Notes under the pieces: model-generated
The model's database searches: none
What the model saw: the letters and a program-made list of their open reading frames with translations, nothing else
What the model was told of the DNA's origin: nothing
Translations under genes and position numbers: made by a program
Assembly: GCA_964442525.1 (NCBI GenBank)
Contig: CAYTZO010000028.1
Coordinates: forward strand, 1-11,014
Direction: 5' to 3'
Source of the DNA: CAYTZO01 sp964442525
GTDB lineage: Bacteria > Patescibacteriota > Microgenomatia > UBA10105 > UBA927
DNA length: 11,014 nucleotides
Shown here: positions 6,614 through 11,014 of the stretch, piece after piece
How positions within the stretch are numbered: position 1 is the stretch's first letter
Layout: each line of letters opens with the position of its first letter

Positions 6614-7189
6614 ATGGACATTGTCTTTGAAGGACAGCAGACCGGCGAACGGATTCTCTCTACCATTACTCCTCATCCCCTGTCTAAATACCTCGCCATA
6701 GCAAAGATCGTACTCCTTTCCGTATTTTTCTATGCAATACTTCTTCTTATTGGGACCGTCGTTCCCGATGCAGCGGCTCTGCTGCGGTTGTTTGGACTGC
6801 TCGCAAGCCTTACCCTCCTTCTTGTCGGAATCTGGTGGAATAGCTCGGTCTACGGGCGCGACCGAACGTATATAACCGACCGCCGGATTATCCGCTTTGA
6901 CGTCGTGAGCCCCTTTTATACCACCAAGCGGGCGCTTTTCTGGAGCGAAGCGCTCAAAGCCAAGGCCTATGCACCGAATATTTTTTACCGATCGCTCAAA
7001 GTCGGTACGGTTGAAGTCGAGCCGCTTTTGGGCGGCACGGAGAGCGTGACTGTCCGTGACTGCTACTATTTTGAGGATTTTGCCAATTACATCGACAAAA
7101 TCCTCTACACTTTTAAAAACAAGCCGGAAGAAATCGGTAGTATCATGCCCTTCATCCTCAAGCCTAAAGGCAAGCGTGATGCCGCTTGA
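6614..7189 (+). CDS. Membrane protein with bacterial PH domain (YdbS/YdbT-like)
   Basis: A 191-residue inner-membrane protein. Two adjacent hydrophobic helices (about 27-49 and 55-76) are followed by a cytosolic bacterial PH-like domain of the YdbS/YdbT type: DRTYITDRRIIRFD at 83-96 is the typical first strands, and KVGTVEVEP near 129-137 the later ones. A basic tail (KPKGKRD) ends the protein. Bacterial proteins of this kind are membrane-associated and poorly understood; no enzyme motif is visible. The gene is separated from the methyltransferase by terminators and has its own promoter. Its TGA stop (7187-7189) lies inside the -35 box of the next gene. The fold assignment is from sequence pattern; the biological role is unknown. 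Confidence 0.75.
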   Translation: MDIVFEGQQTGERILSTITPHPLSKYLAIAKIVLLSVFFYAILLLIGTVVPDAAALLRLFGLLASLTLLLVGIWWNSSVYGRDRTYITDRRIIRFDVVSPFYTTKRALFWSEALKAKAYAPNIFYRSLKVGTVEVEPLLGGTESVTVRDCYYFEDFANYIDKILYTFKNKPEEIGSIMPFILKPKGKRDAA

Positions 7190-7214
7190 CTTACTTTTGT
7201 GAAGCCATTACAGT
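7186..7214 (+). promoter_or_regulatory. Promoter of the 51-bp-repeat gene; -35 contains the upstream stop codon
   Basis: TTGACT (7186-7191), 17 bases, TACAGT (7209-7214), then six bases to ATG 7221. The TGA at 7187-7189 inside the -35 box is the stop of the PH-domain gene. Confidence 0.55.
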
Positions 7215-7220
7215 AACATC

Positions 7221-7629
7221 ATGATTACTGATAGAGATATTAAAAAACTTAAGGCAGTATTTGCCACCAAGGACGATCTTCTGGGAATGGAGANNNNNNN
7301 NNNNNNNNNNNNNNNNNNNNNNNNNNNNNNNNNNNNNNNNNNNNNNNNNNNNNNNNNNNNNNNNNNNNNNNNNNNNNNNNNNNNNNNNNNNNNAACGCGC
7401 CAATGGACGCTATGCCACCAAGGACGATCTTCTGGGAATGGAGAAACGCGCCAATGGACGCTATGCCACCAAGGACGATCTTCTGGGAATGGAGAAACGG
7501 ATAAAAAAAGAAATTGTCAAGGATGTAACTGATTATCTGCAAGAACATATTCTGCCGCTACTTAGCGAACATGATAAACGACTTGACCGTCTGGAAAAGA
7601 CAATCGGTGGATTTCCGCCGCTCACTTGA
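7221..7629 (+). CDS. Small TKDDL-repeat coiled-coil protein, interrupted by an assembly gap
   Basis: The protein begins MITDRDIKKLKAVF, then carries ATKDDLLGME, followed by repeats of 17 residues (KRANGRYATKDDLLGME) and a non-repeat tail that ends in a heptad-like segment with HDKRLDRLEKTIGG. A run of 100 N (7294-7393) lies in the repeat. The left side ends in codon GAG plus A, and the right side begins AA-CGC, so the two sides join perfectly in frame and in repeat phase. The frame break is therefore an artefact of the placeholder; the real missing length should be zero or a multiple of 51. At least two full units are visible. Coiled-coil proteins with ATKxDL repeats are frequent in candidate-phyla genomes and other bacteria, but their function is unknown to me. 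TGA 7627-7629 is embedded in the -35 box of the thrS promoter. Confidence 0.7.
7263..7494 (+). repeat. Perfect 51-bp in-frame tandem repeat, gapped
   Basis: The unit is 51 bases (17 codons). A partial copy ends at 7293 before the gap; a copy lacking only its first base spans 7394-7443, and a full copy 7444-7494. Where they can be compared, the copies are identical at every base, including third codon positions, which points to recent expansion or homogenisation. A degenerate start of another unit (AAACG) follows at 7495. Confidence 0.92.
7294..7393. other. Assembly gap of 100 N inside the tandem repeat
   Basis: Exactly 100 undetermined bases are flanked on both sides by the same 51-bp repeat. 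A round number suggests a scaffold placeholder of unknown true length, caused by reads that could not resolve the repeat. Confidence 0.97.
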
Positions 7630-7653
7630 CAGAATCACGGACTGCGGTATACT
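7626..7653 (+). promoter_or_regulatory. Strong promoter of the thrS leader and operon
   Basis: TTGACA (7626-7631), 16 bases, TATACT (7648-7653): a consensus -35 and a five-of-six -10. The transcription start should be near 7660, giving a leader of about 147 bases before ATG 7807. The TGA inside the -35 is the stop codon of the gene before. This is the best-conserved promoter in the window and the only one with a long leader. Confidence 0.75.
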
Positions 7654-7659
7654 GCATAT

Positions 7660-7795
7660 ACTTCTCGTTTGCATGAGATCTTACCAACCTCAAAGAGAAG
7701 CGCGCAATTCGGCGTAACAGAAGGTAATTAAGTCACACGAGTTGGATGGAACCTCCGCCAGACGGCGGATCCAACAAGAACGGGTGACTTTTTTT
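7660..7795 (+). ncRNA. Structured thrS leader RNA, candidate T-box-like attenuator
   Basis: The leader holds a 5' hairpin: CTTCTC (7661-7666) pairs with GAGAAG (7695-7700), and TTTG (7668-7671) with CAAA (7691-7694) around a bulged G. Its 19-base loop contains ACC at 7683-7685, a threonine codon followed by A. The 3' part is a long hairpin ending in seven T just before thrS. That hairpin contains helix GTTGGA/TCCAAC (7741-7746/7770-7775), a bulge TGGAACC (7747-7753) and helix TCCGCC/GGCGGA (7754-7759/7764-7769). T-box antiterminators have the same plan: helix, seven-base UGGNACC bulge that pairs with the tRNA acceptor end, helix. Against a standard T-box: the 5' hairpin is much shorter than a normal Stem I, and the motif is nested in the terminator rather than competing with it. 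GGTAA (7723-7727) could pair with TTACC in the loop. A regulatory leader is likely; T-box identity is a hypothesis. Confidence 0.5.
7730..7795 (+). terminator. Hairpin with T7 tract directly before thrS (attenuator-type terminator)
   Basis: AAGTCAC (7730-7736) pairs with GTGACTT (7784-7790), enclosing the inner helices; the T tract runs 7789-7795. Only 11 bases separate it from the thrS start, too few for another promoter, so thrS transcription must pass through it. This favours conditional termination rather than a simple end for the upstream gene. Confidence 0.7.
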
Positions 7796-7806
7796 GTGGA
7801 AAAACT

Positions 7807-9552
7807 ATGAAAAATGCAGATGAGTACTTAAATAACATGCGCCACTCCTGCGCGCATTTACTTGCGCATGCGGTAAAACTTCTTTACCCTGGAGCGCTCA
7901 ATGCCATCGGACCCGCGATAGAAAACGGGTTTTATCAGGACTTCGATATGGGCAAATGGAAAATATCCGAAGAAGATTTTCCCAAAATTGAAGCGAAAAT
8001 GCGGGAGATTCTTCCTGCCTGGCAAAAATTTTCTTTCAGGGAAGTCTCGCTTGCCGAAGCTAAAAAATTGTTTCAAGACAATAAATACAAAGTAGAAATG
8101 GCAACGGAATTTGCCAAAGAAGGCAAAAAACTCAGAACCAATGATCCGGGAGATTTTCTCGATCTTTGCAAAATGGGTCACGTAGAAAATCCGTCAAAGG
8201 AGTTAACGCACTTTAAACTTCTCTCTGTTGCCGGAGCATACTGGAGAGGGTCTGAAAAGAATAAAATGCTCACCCGTATTTACGGCACGGTATTCCCGAC
8301 GCATAAGGAATTAGACCATTATCTCAACATGGTAGAGGAAGCCAAGAAAAGAGACCATCGAAAATTAGGCAAGGAACTCGAATTATTTTTCATAAGCCCC
8401 TCCGTCGGTCCCGGCTTCCCGCTGTATATGCCAAAGGGATTTGTGATCAAGCGGGAGCTTGAACGGTGGATCATGGATGAAAAGGAAAAACGGGGATACC
8501 AATTTGTGTGGACGCCCCATGTCGCACGAAGCGAACTCTATAAACAAAGCGGCCATTGGCAAAAGTACGATGCCATGATGAATCCCATGAAAATTGAAGA
8601 CGAAGAATACGTGATAAAGCCCATGAATTGCCCGCACCATTTTCAGATTTATAAAGAAAAACCTCGAAGCTATAAAGATCTTCCATTACGGATCGCTGAA
8701 AATGCAACCGTATACCGATATGAAAAATCCGGTGAGGTAGGAGGGTTACTTCGGGTGCGTTCACTCACTCAGGACGATACGCATACGTTTGTACGCCACA
8801 ATCAGATACCCGGGGAAATAGATAGCATTATGGATCTTGCGCTCTCTGTTTACAAAACGTTTGGTTTTAGCGATTATAGAGCCCGAATTTCAGTCCGGGA
8901 TCCGAAGCATCCGGAAAAATACATGGGTGAAAAAAAGAATTGGGATCTTGCCGAAAAAGCGTTATTTGACGCAGTCGAAAGGAAAAAACTCGATTATTAT
9001 GTCGGCATCGGGGAGGCAGCGTTTTATGGTCCGAAGATAGATATTATCGTAAAAGACGCTATCGGTCGGGAATGGCAACTGACCACGTGTCAACTTGATT
9101 TCGTCCAGCCGGAAAATTTTCACTTACGATACATAAATGAACAAGGGAAAGAAGAAGCTCCTGCGGTTATTCATCCCGCAATCCTGGGCTCTGTAGACAG
9201 ATTTATGGGCATTCTCATCGAACACTACGCCGGAGCTTTCCCTTTGTGGCTAGCTCCGGTTCAGGTTGTCGTCATCCCTATCGCTGAGAGGCACAATCAG
9301 GATGCACTTAAGGCCGCAGAACGGCTCAAACAGGCTGGCGTGCGTGTTGAGGCGGATCTTAAAAATGAGCCAATGCAGGCAAAGGTGAGAAGTCACACGT
9401 TGCAAAAAGTGCCGTACATGGCTATAATCGGAGACAGAGAAGTACAAGCCGGTCAGGTTTCTGTTCGTACTCGGAGCGGGGAAGACCTCAAGGGTATGCC
9501 TGTTGAGCGCTTCCTGGACCTGCTCACCAAAGAGATTGAACGTAAAGCGTAA
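7807..9552 (+). CDS. thrS: Threonine--tRNA ligase lacking the TGS domain
   Basis: This cytosolic enzyme charges tRNA-Thr with threonine using ATP. It has 581 residues against about 640 in E. coli, because it starts directly at the editing domain and has no N-terminal TGS domain. Editing site: His13 and His17 in RHSCAHLL, Cys121 and His125 in LCKMGH. Catalytic zinc ligands: Cys275 in MNCPHH, His326 in DDTHTF, His456 in VIHPAILGS. Class II motif 2 is near 304-324 (RVRSLTQDD) and motif 3 near 461-466 (GSVDRF). The anticodon-binding domain is about 483-578 (WLAPVQVVVIPI onward). All key residues are present, so both aminoacylation and hydrolysis of Ser-tRNA are expected. GTGGA (7796-7800) is a weak Shine-Dalgarno. 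The gene heads the operon with infC, rpmI and rplT, and the leader above is its likely control. infC begins inside its last codons. Confidence 0.97.
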   Translation: MKNADEYLNNMRHSCAHLLAHAVKLLYPGALNAIGPAIENGFYQDFDMGKWKISEEDFPKIEAKMREILPAWQKFSFREVSLAEAKKLFQDNKYKVEMATEFAKEGKKLRTNDPGDFLDLCKMGHVENPSKELTHFKLLSVAGAYWRGSEKNKMLTRIYGTVFPTHKELDHYLNMVEEAKKRDHRKLGKELELFFISPSVGPGFPLYMPKGFVIKRELERWIMDEKEKRGYQFVWTPHVARSELYKQSGHWQKYDAMMNPMKIEDEEYVIKPMNCPHHFQIYKEKPRSYKDLPLRIAENATVYRYEKSGEVGGLLRVRSLTQDDTHTFVRHNQIPGEIDSIMDLALSVYKTFGFSDYRARISVRDPKHPEKYMGEKKNWDLAEKALFDAVERKKLDYYVGIGEAAFYGPKIDIIVKDAIGREWQLTTCQLDFVQPENFHLRYINEQGKEEAPAVIHPAILGSVDRFMGILIEHYAGAFPLWLAPVQVVVIPIAERHNQDALKAAERLKQAGVRVEADLKNEPMQAKVRSHTLQKVPYMAIIGDREVQAGQVSVRTRSGEDLKGMPVERFLDLLTKEIERKA

Positions 9553-10069
9553 ATATTACCGTCTCAACTACCAGATTGCGAGCCCCCAGGTTCGTTTATT
9601 GGACGAAACGGGCAAGCAAATCGGGGTACTAACAAAGCTTGAGGCGCTCCAGAAGGCAAAGGAATTGGGCATTGACGTTGTGGAGATTGCTCCCAACGCC
9701 AAGCCGCCGGTAGCAAAACTTATTGACTTCAAAAAGTTTAAGTACCAGGAGGCCAAAAAAGAGCGGGAAAGCAGGAAAAGTCAGAGGCGGGTCGGGGTAA
9801 AAGAGGTGAGACTCAGGCCCTTTATCGGCCAACATGATTTTGACACGAGACTAGCCAAGGGAGTTGAGTTTTTAAAAGAAGGCAATCAGGTAAAACTCAG
9901 TGTGTTTTTTAAGGGAAGAGAGATAACGCGAAAAGAATTTGGCTATGACGTCGTGAAGCGATTTATTGCAGCCCTGGGTATGGTCAAGATCGTCCGGGAG
10001 CCGCACATGGAAGGCAGGGTACTCGTCGCAATGGTCGTAAACGATAAAAAGAAAGAGAGCGCAGAGTAA
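9536..10069 (+). CDS. infC: Translation initiation factor IF-3
   Basis: IF-3 binds the 30S subunit, checks the start codon and initiator tRNA, and keeps the subunits apart. The gene encodes 177 residues from TTG 9536, which gives the family-typical beginning MNVKRKYYRLNYQI and QVRLLDETG. The N-domain is about residues 10-75, followed by the basic helical linker (FKYQEAKKERESRKSQRR) and the C-domain (FIGQHDFDTRL, VFFKGREITRKEFG, and EPHMEGRVLVAMV at the end). An open frame extends upstream to TTG 9503, but those residues do not match the family. The start overlaps thrS by 17 bases. infC of E. coli uses AUU and is autoregulated through it; the TTG here is rare but is not the AUU/AUC class that IF-3 rejects strongly. 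There is no room for the separate L20-binding leader known ahead of infC in Bacillus. Confidence 0.93.
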   Translation: MNVKRKYYRLNYQIASPQVRLLDETGKQIGVLTKLEALQKAKELGIDVVEIAPNAKPPVAKLIDFKKFKYQEAKKERESRKSQRRVGVKEVRLRPFIGQHDFDTRLAKGVEFLKEGNQVKLSVFFKGREITRKEFGYDVVKRFIAALGMVKIVREPHMEGRVLVAMVVNDKKKESAE

Positions 10070-10088
10070 AATAGCAACAAAAAAATCT

Positions 10089-10286
10089 ATGCCGAAGATG
10101 AAGACGAAAAAAATAGTCGCGAAGCGCTTTAAGATGACCGCCCGCGGCAAACTCCTCCACCGAGTCCAGGGGAGGAGACATTTGCGCAGGCGAAAAGATA
10201 AAGCAAGGCAACGACGGCAGGACAAATTCGCTCTCGTCACAACCAGAAAGTTTGAAACGACAATTACGCAATTTTTGAGGACGTAA
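10089..10286 (+). CDS. rpmI: 50S ribosomal protein L35
   Basis: A 65-residue, very basic ribosomal protein of the large subunit. It starts MPKMKTKKIVAKRFKMTARG, with the family's typical beginning (PKxKTxKxxAKRFxxTxxGK), then the HRRxxxRR-like stretch LLHRVQGRRHLRRRKDK. The length equals the usual 64-66 residues. It lies 19 bases after infC with no recognisable Shine-Dalgarno before it (an A-rich stretch instead), so translation may depend on coupling or on unstructured sequence. rplT follows after one base. Confidence 0.96.
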   Translation: MPKMKTKKIVAKRFKMTARGKLLHRVQGRRHLRRRKDKARQRRQDKFALVTTRKFETTITQFLRT

Positions 10287-10287
10287 C

Positions 10288-10638
10288 ATGAGAATTAAAC
10301 GCGGCGTTACTTCCCACGCTAAACACAAAAAATTGCTCCGTGCAGTCAAAGGCTACCGGATGACCCGGCGCAGGCTGCCGCGCGTTGCACGTCAGGCATA
10401 CCTTCATGCCGGAGAGTATGCATTTGTCGGCCGCAAACTCAAAAAACGGGATTTCCGAAGGCTTTGGATCCTGCGGATATCCGAGGCAGTCAAACAAAGA
10501 GGGTTTTCTTATAGCTCGTTTATGCATAAACTCAAGGAAGCCAACATCGGTTTGGACCGCAAGATGCTTGCAGATCTCGTAACCAATAATCCGCAGGCTT
10601 TTGATGCAGTCCTTGACGAAGCCAAAACAGTAAATTAA
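10288..10638 (+). CDS. rplT: 50S ribosomal protein L20
   Basis: This 116-residue protein is an early assembly protein of the large subunit that binds 23S rRNA. The long basic N-terminal helix (MRIKRGVTSHAKHKKLL...KGYRMTRRRLPRVARQA) and the globular C-domain (YAFVGRKLKKRDFRRLWILR, then SYSSFMHKLKEANIGLDRKML) match the family over its full length. GAGG at 10277-10280, seven bases before the ATG and inside the end of rpmI, is a good ribosome site. In other bacteria L20 represses this operon by binding its mRNA; no matching structure is identified here. The TAA stop (10636-10638) is the first half of the -10 box proposed for the next gene. Confidence 0.96.
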   Translation: MRIKRGVTSHAKHKKLLRAVKGYRMTRRRLPRVARQAYLHAGEYAFVGRKLKKRDFRRLWILRISEAVKQRGFSYSSFMHKLKEANIGLDRKMLADLVTNNPQAFDAVLDEAKTVN

Positions 10639-10641
10639 GAT
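10613..10641 (+). promoter_or_regulatory. Promoter inside the end of rplT; -10 contains the rplT stop
   Basis: TTGACG (10613-10618), 17 bases, TAAGAT (10636-10641), then six bases to ATG 10648: the same geometry as at 7186-7221. The TAA of the -10 is the rplT stop codon. Confidence 0.5.
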
Positions 10642-10647
10642 GTCCTC

Positions 10648-10965
10648 ATGATACAAAGCAAAGCCTCTAACAAAAAATGGGCGGCACTTGACAAAAAATT
10701 CCGGGAACTAAAAAGAAGAACTGAGATTAAAGAGCGCTACGGAGTATTTACGCAGAAAATGTTCGAACAGCTTTTAGAAGAATTACGAATAAGATTGCAT
10801 TCTGATATTCGAAAAGATCTTGAGTCTGTCCACGAAAAGCTTGATTGGCTTGTCGGAGCATACCGAAAATTTGATGAAGAATACACGTTAATTGTTAATA
10901 AGGTATCCAGCTTGAATGAAAAAATAGAGGACCTTGAAAAGAAATCAACCAGTGTTGTACAATAA
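10648..10965 (+). CDS. Small coiled-coil protein of unknown function
   Basis: A 105-residue soluble, highly charged protein that I do not recognise as a named family. The N-terminal part is basic (ASNKKWAALDKKFRELKRR); from about residue 50 to 101 it shows heptad-like spacing of Leu/Ile/Val (DLESVHEKLDWLVGAYRKFD, VSSLNEKIEDLEKK), typical of a coiled coil that may form oligomers. There is no signal peptide, membrane helix or catalytic motif. It follows rplT by nine bases, where E. coli has pheS downstream instead, and can be transcribed with the operon or from its own leaderless-type promoter. The small repeat protein at 7221 has a similar C-terminal coil (KRLDRLEK), which may be convergent. 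Confidence 0.7.
   Translation: MIQSKASNKKWAALDKKFRELKRRTEIKERYGVFTQKMFEQLLEELRIRLHSDIRKDLESVHEKLDWLVGAYRKFDEEYTLIVNKVSSLNEKIEDLEKKSTSVVQ
10934..10963 (+). promoter_or_regulatory. Promoter of the gene at the right edge; -10 touches the upstream stop
   Basis: TTGAAA (10934-10939), 18 bases, TACAAT (10958-10963), then nine bases to ATG 10973. The last T of the -10 is the first base of the TAA stop of the coiled-coil gene. AATAAT at 10961-10966 is an alternative -10 but has no matching -35. Confidence 0.42.
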
Positions 10966-10972
10966 TACTGTT

Positions 10973-11014
10973 ATGATAACCCAAAGCATTAAGTATTTTC
11001 TTTTTACCTCGCTC
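10973..11014 (+). CDS. Start of a further gene, cut by the window edge (likely membrane or exported protein)
   Basis: ATG 10973 opens a frame of 14 codons to the edge: MITQSIKYFLFTSL. The one positive charge followed by a hydrophobic run could be the start of a signal peptide or membrane helix. It is supported mainly by the promoter-like sequence nine bases upstream, so it is tentative. Confidence 0.45.
   Translation, partial: MITQSIKYFLFTSL

Noticed and set aside
7187..7189. Possible UGA recoding (genetic code 25)
   Set aside because: Several genes end naturally at TGA (sortase, PH protein, repeat protein), and no conserved protein contains an internal in-frame TGA.
7263..7494. Regularly spaced repeats that could suggest a CRISPR array
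   Set aside because: The units are contiguous with no spacers, have a period of exactly 17 codons, and are in frame within a protein.
7673..7717. A 14-codon open frame in the thrS leader (MRSYQPQREARNSA)
   Set aside because: It has no threonine codons and no ribosome site, so classical leader-peptide attenuation by threonine codons does not fit. Its ATG lies in the loop of the 5' hairpin and is probably chance.
9503..9535. Upstream extension of infC to TTG 9503
   Set aside because: The extra residues do not match the IF-3 N-terminus; TTG 9536 gives the expected start and length.

Overview
The window looks like a piece of a small, compact bacterial genome, most likely from the candidate phyla radiation (Patescibacteria), perhaps the Microgenomates side. 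The reasons are a ThrRS that lacks the N-terminal TGS domain, a sortase locus with a giant SpaA-repeat surface protein, a FAM173-like membrane methyltransferase, small coiled-coil proteins with TKDDL repeats, and almost no intergenic space. TGA acts as an ordinary stop in several genes, which argues against the UGA-recoding Gracilibacteria and Absconditabacteria. The lineage is inferred from gene content; no rRNA gene is present.

Layout, left half (1-5919): a three-gene plus-strand operon for the cell surface. It holds a very large LPETG-anchored protein (5' end outside the window), a secreted Ig/FnIII-like protein with a C-terminal membrane anchor, and a sortase. The genes overlap by 8 and 29 bases. 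Convergent to it on the minus strand is a secreted S53 (sedolisin) serine protease. These proteins share a theme: cysteines come in pairs, and all seven SpaA-like repeats of the giant protein keep a Lys/Glu/Asn set suited to internal isopeptide bonds.

Middle (5919-7629): divergent from the protease is a FAM173-like methyltransferase with a membrane segment, followed by terminator hairpins, then a two-helix membrane protein with a bacterial PH domain, then a small coiled-coil protein carrying a perfect 51-bp tandem repeat. A 100-N assembly gap sits inside that repeat and artificially breaks the frame.

Right half (7630-11014): the translation operon thrS-infC-rpmI-rplT, in the same order as in many bacteria, then a small coiled-coil gene and the first 14 codons of another gene. 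thrS is preceded by a strong promoter and a roughly 135-nt structured leader that ends in a hairpin plus seven T immediately before the start codon. The hairpin has a seven-base bulge, UGGAACC, identical to the tRNA-acceptor-binding bulge of T-box antiterminators. This is the most interesting regulatory candidate here.

A second pattern runs through the window. Six genes (the protease, the methyltransferase, the PH protein, the 51-bp-repeat protein, the coiled-coil gene after rplT and the gene at the right edge) have a -10-like hexamer ending 6 to 9 bases before the start codon and no Shine-Dalgarno sequence, which fits leaderless mRNAs. Genes inside operons use Shine-Dalgarno sites at least in part (GGAGG at 3093, GAGG at 10277). 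At several junctions the promoter hexamer contains or touches the stop codon of the gene before.
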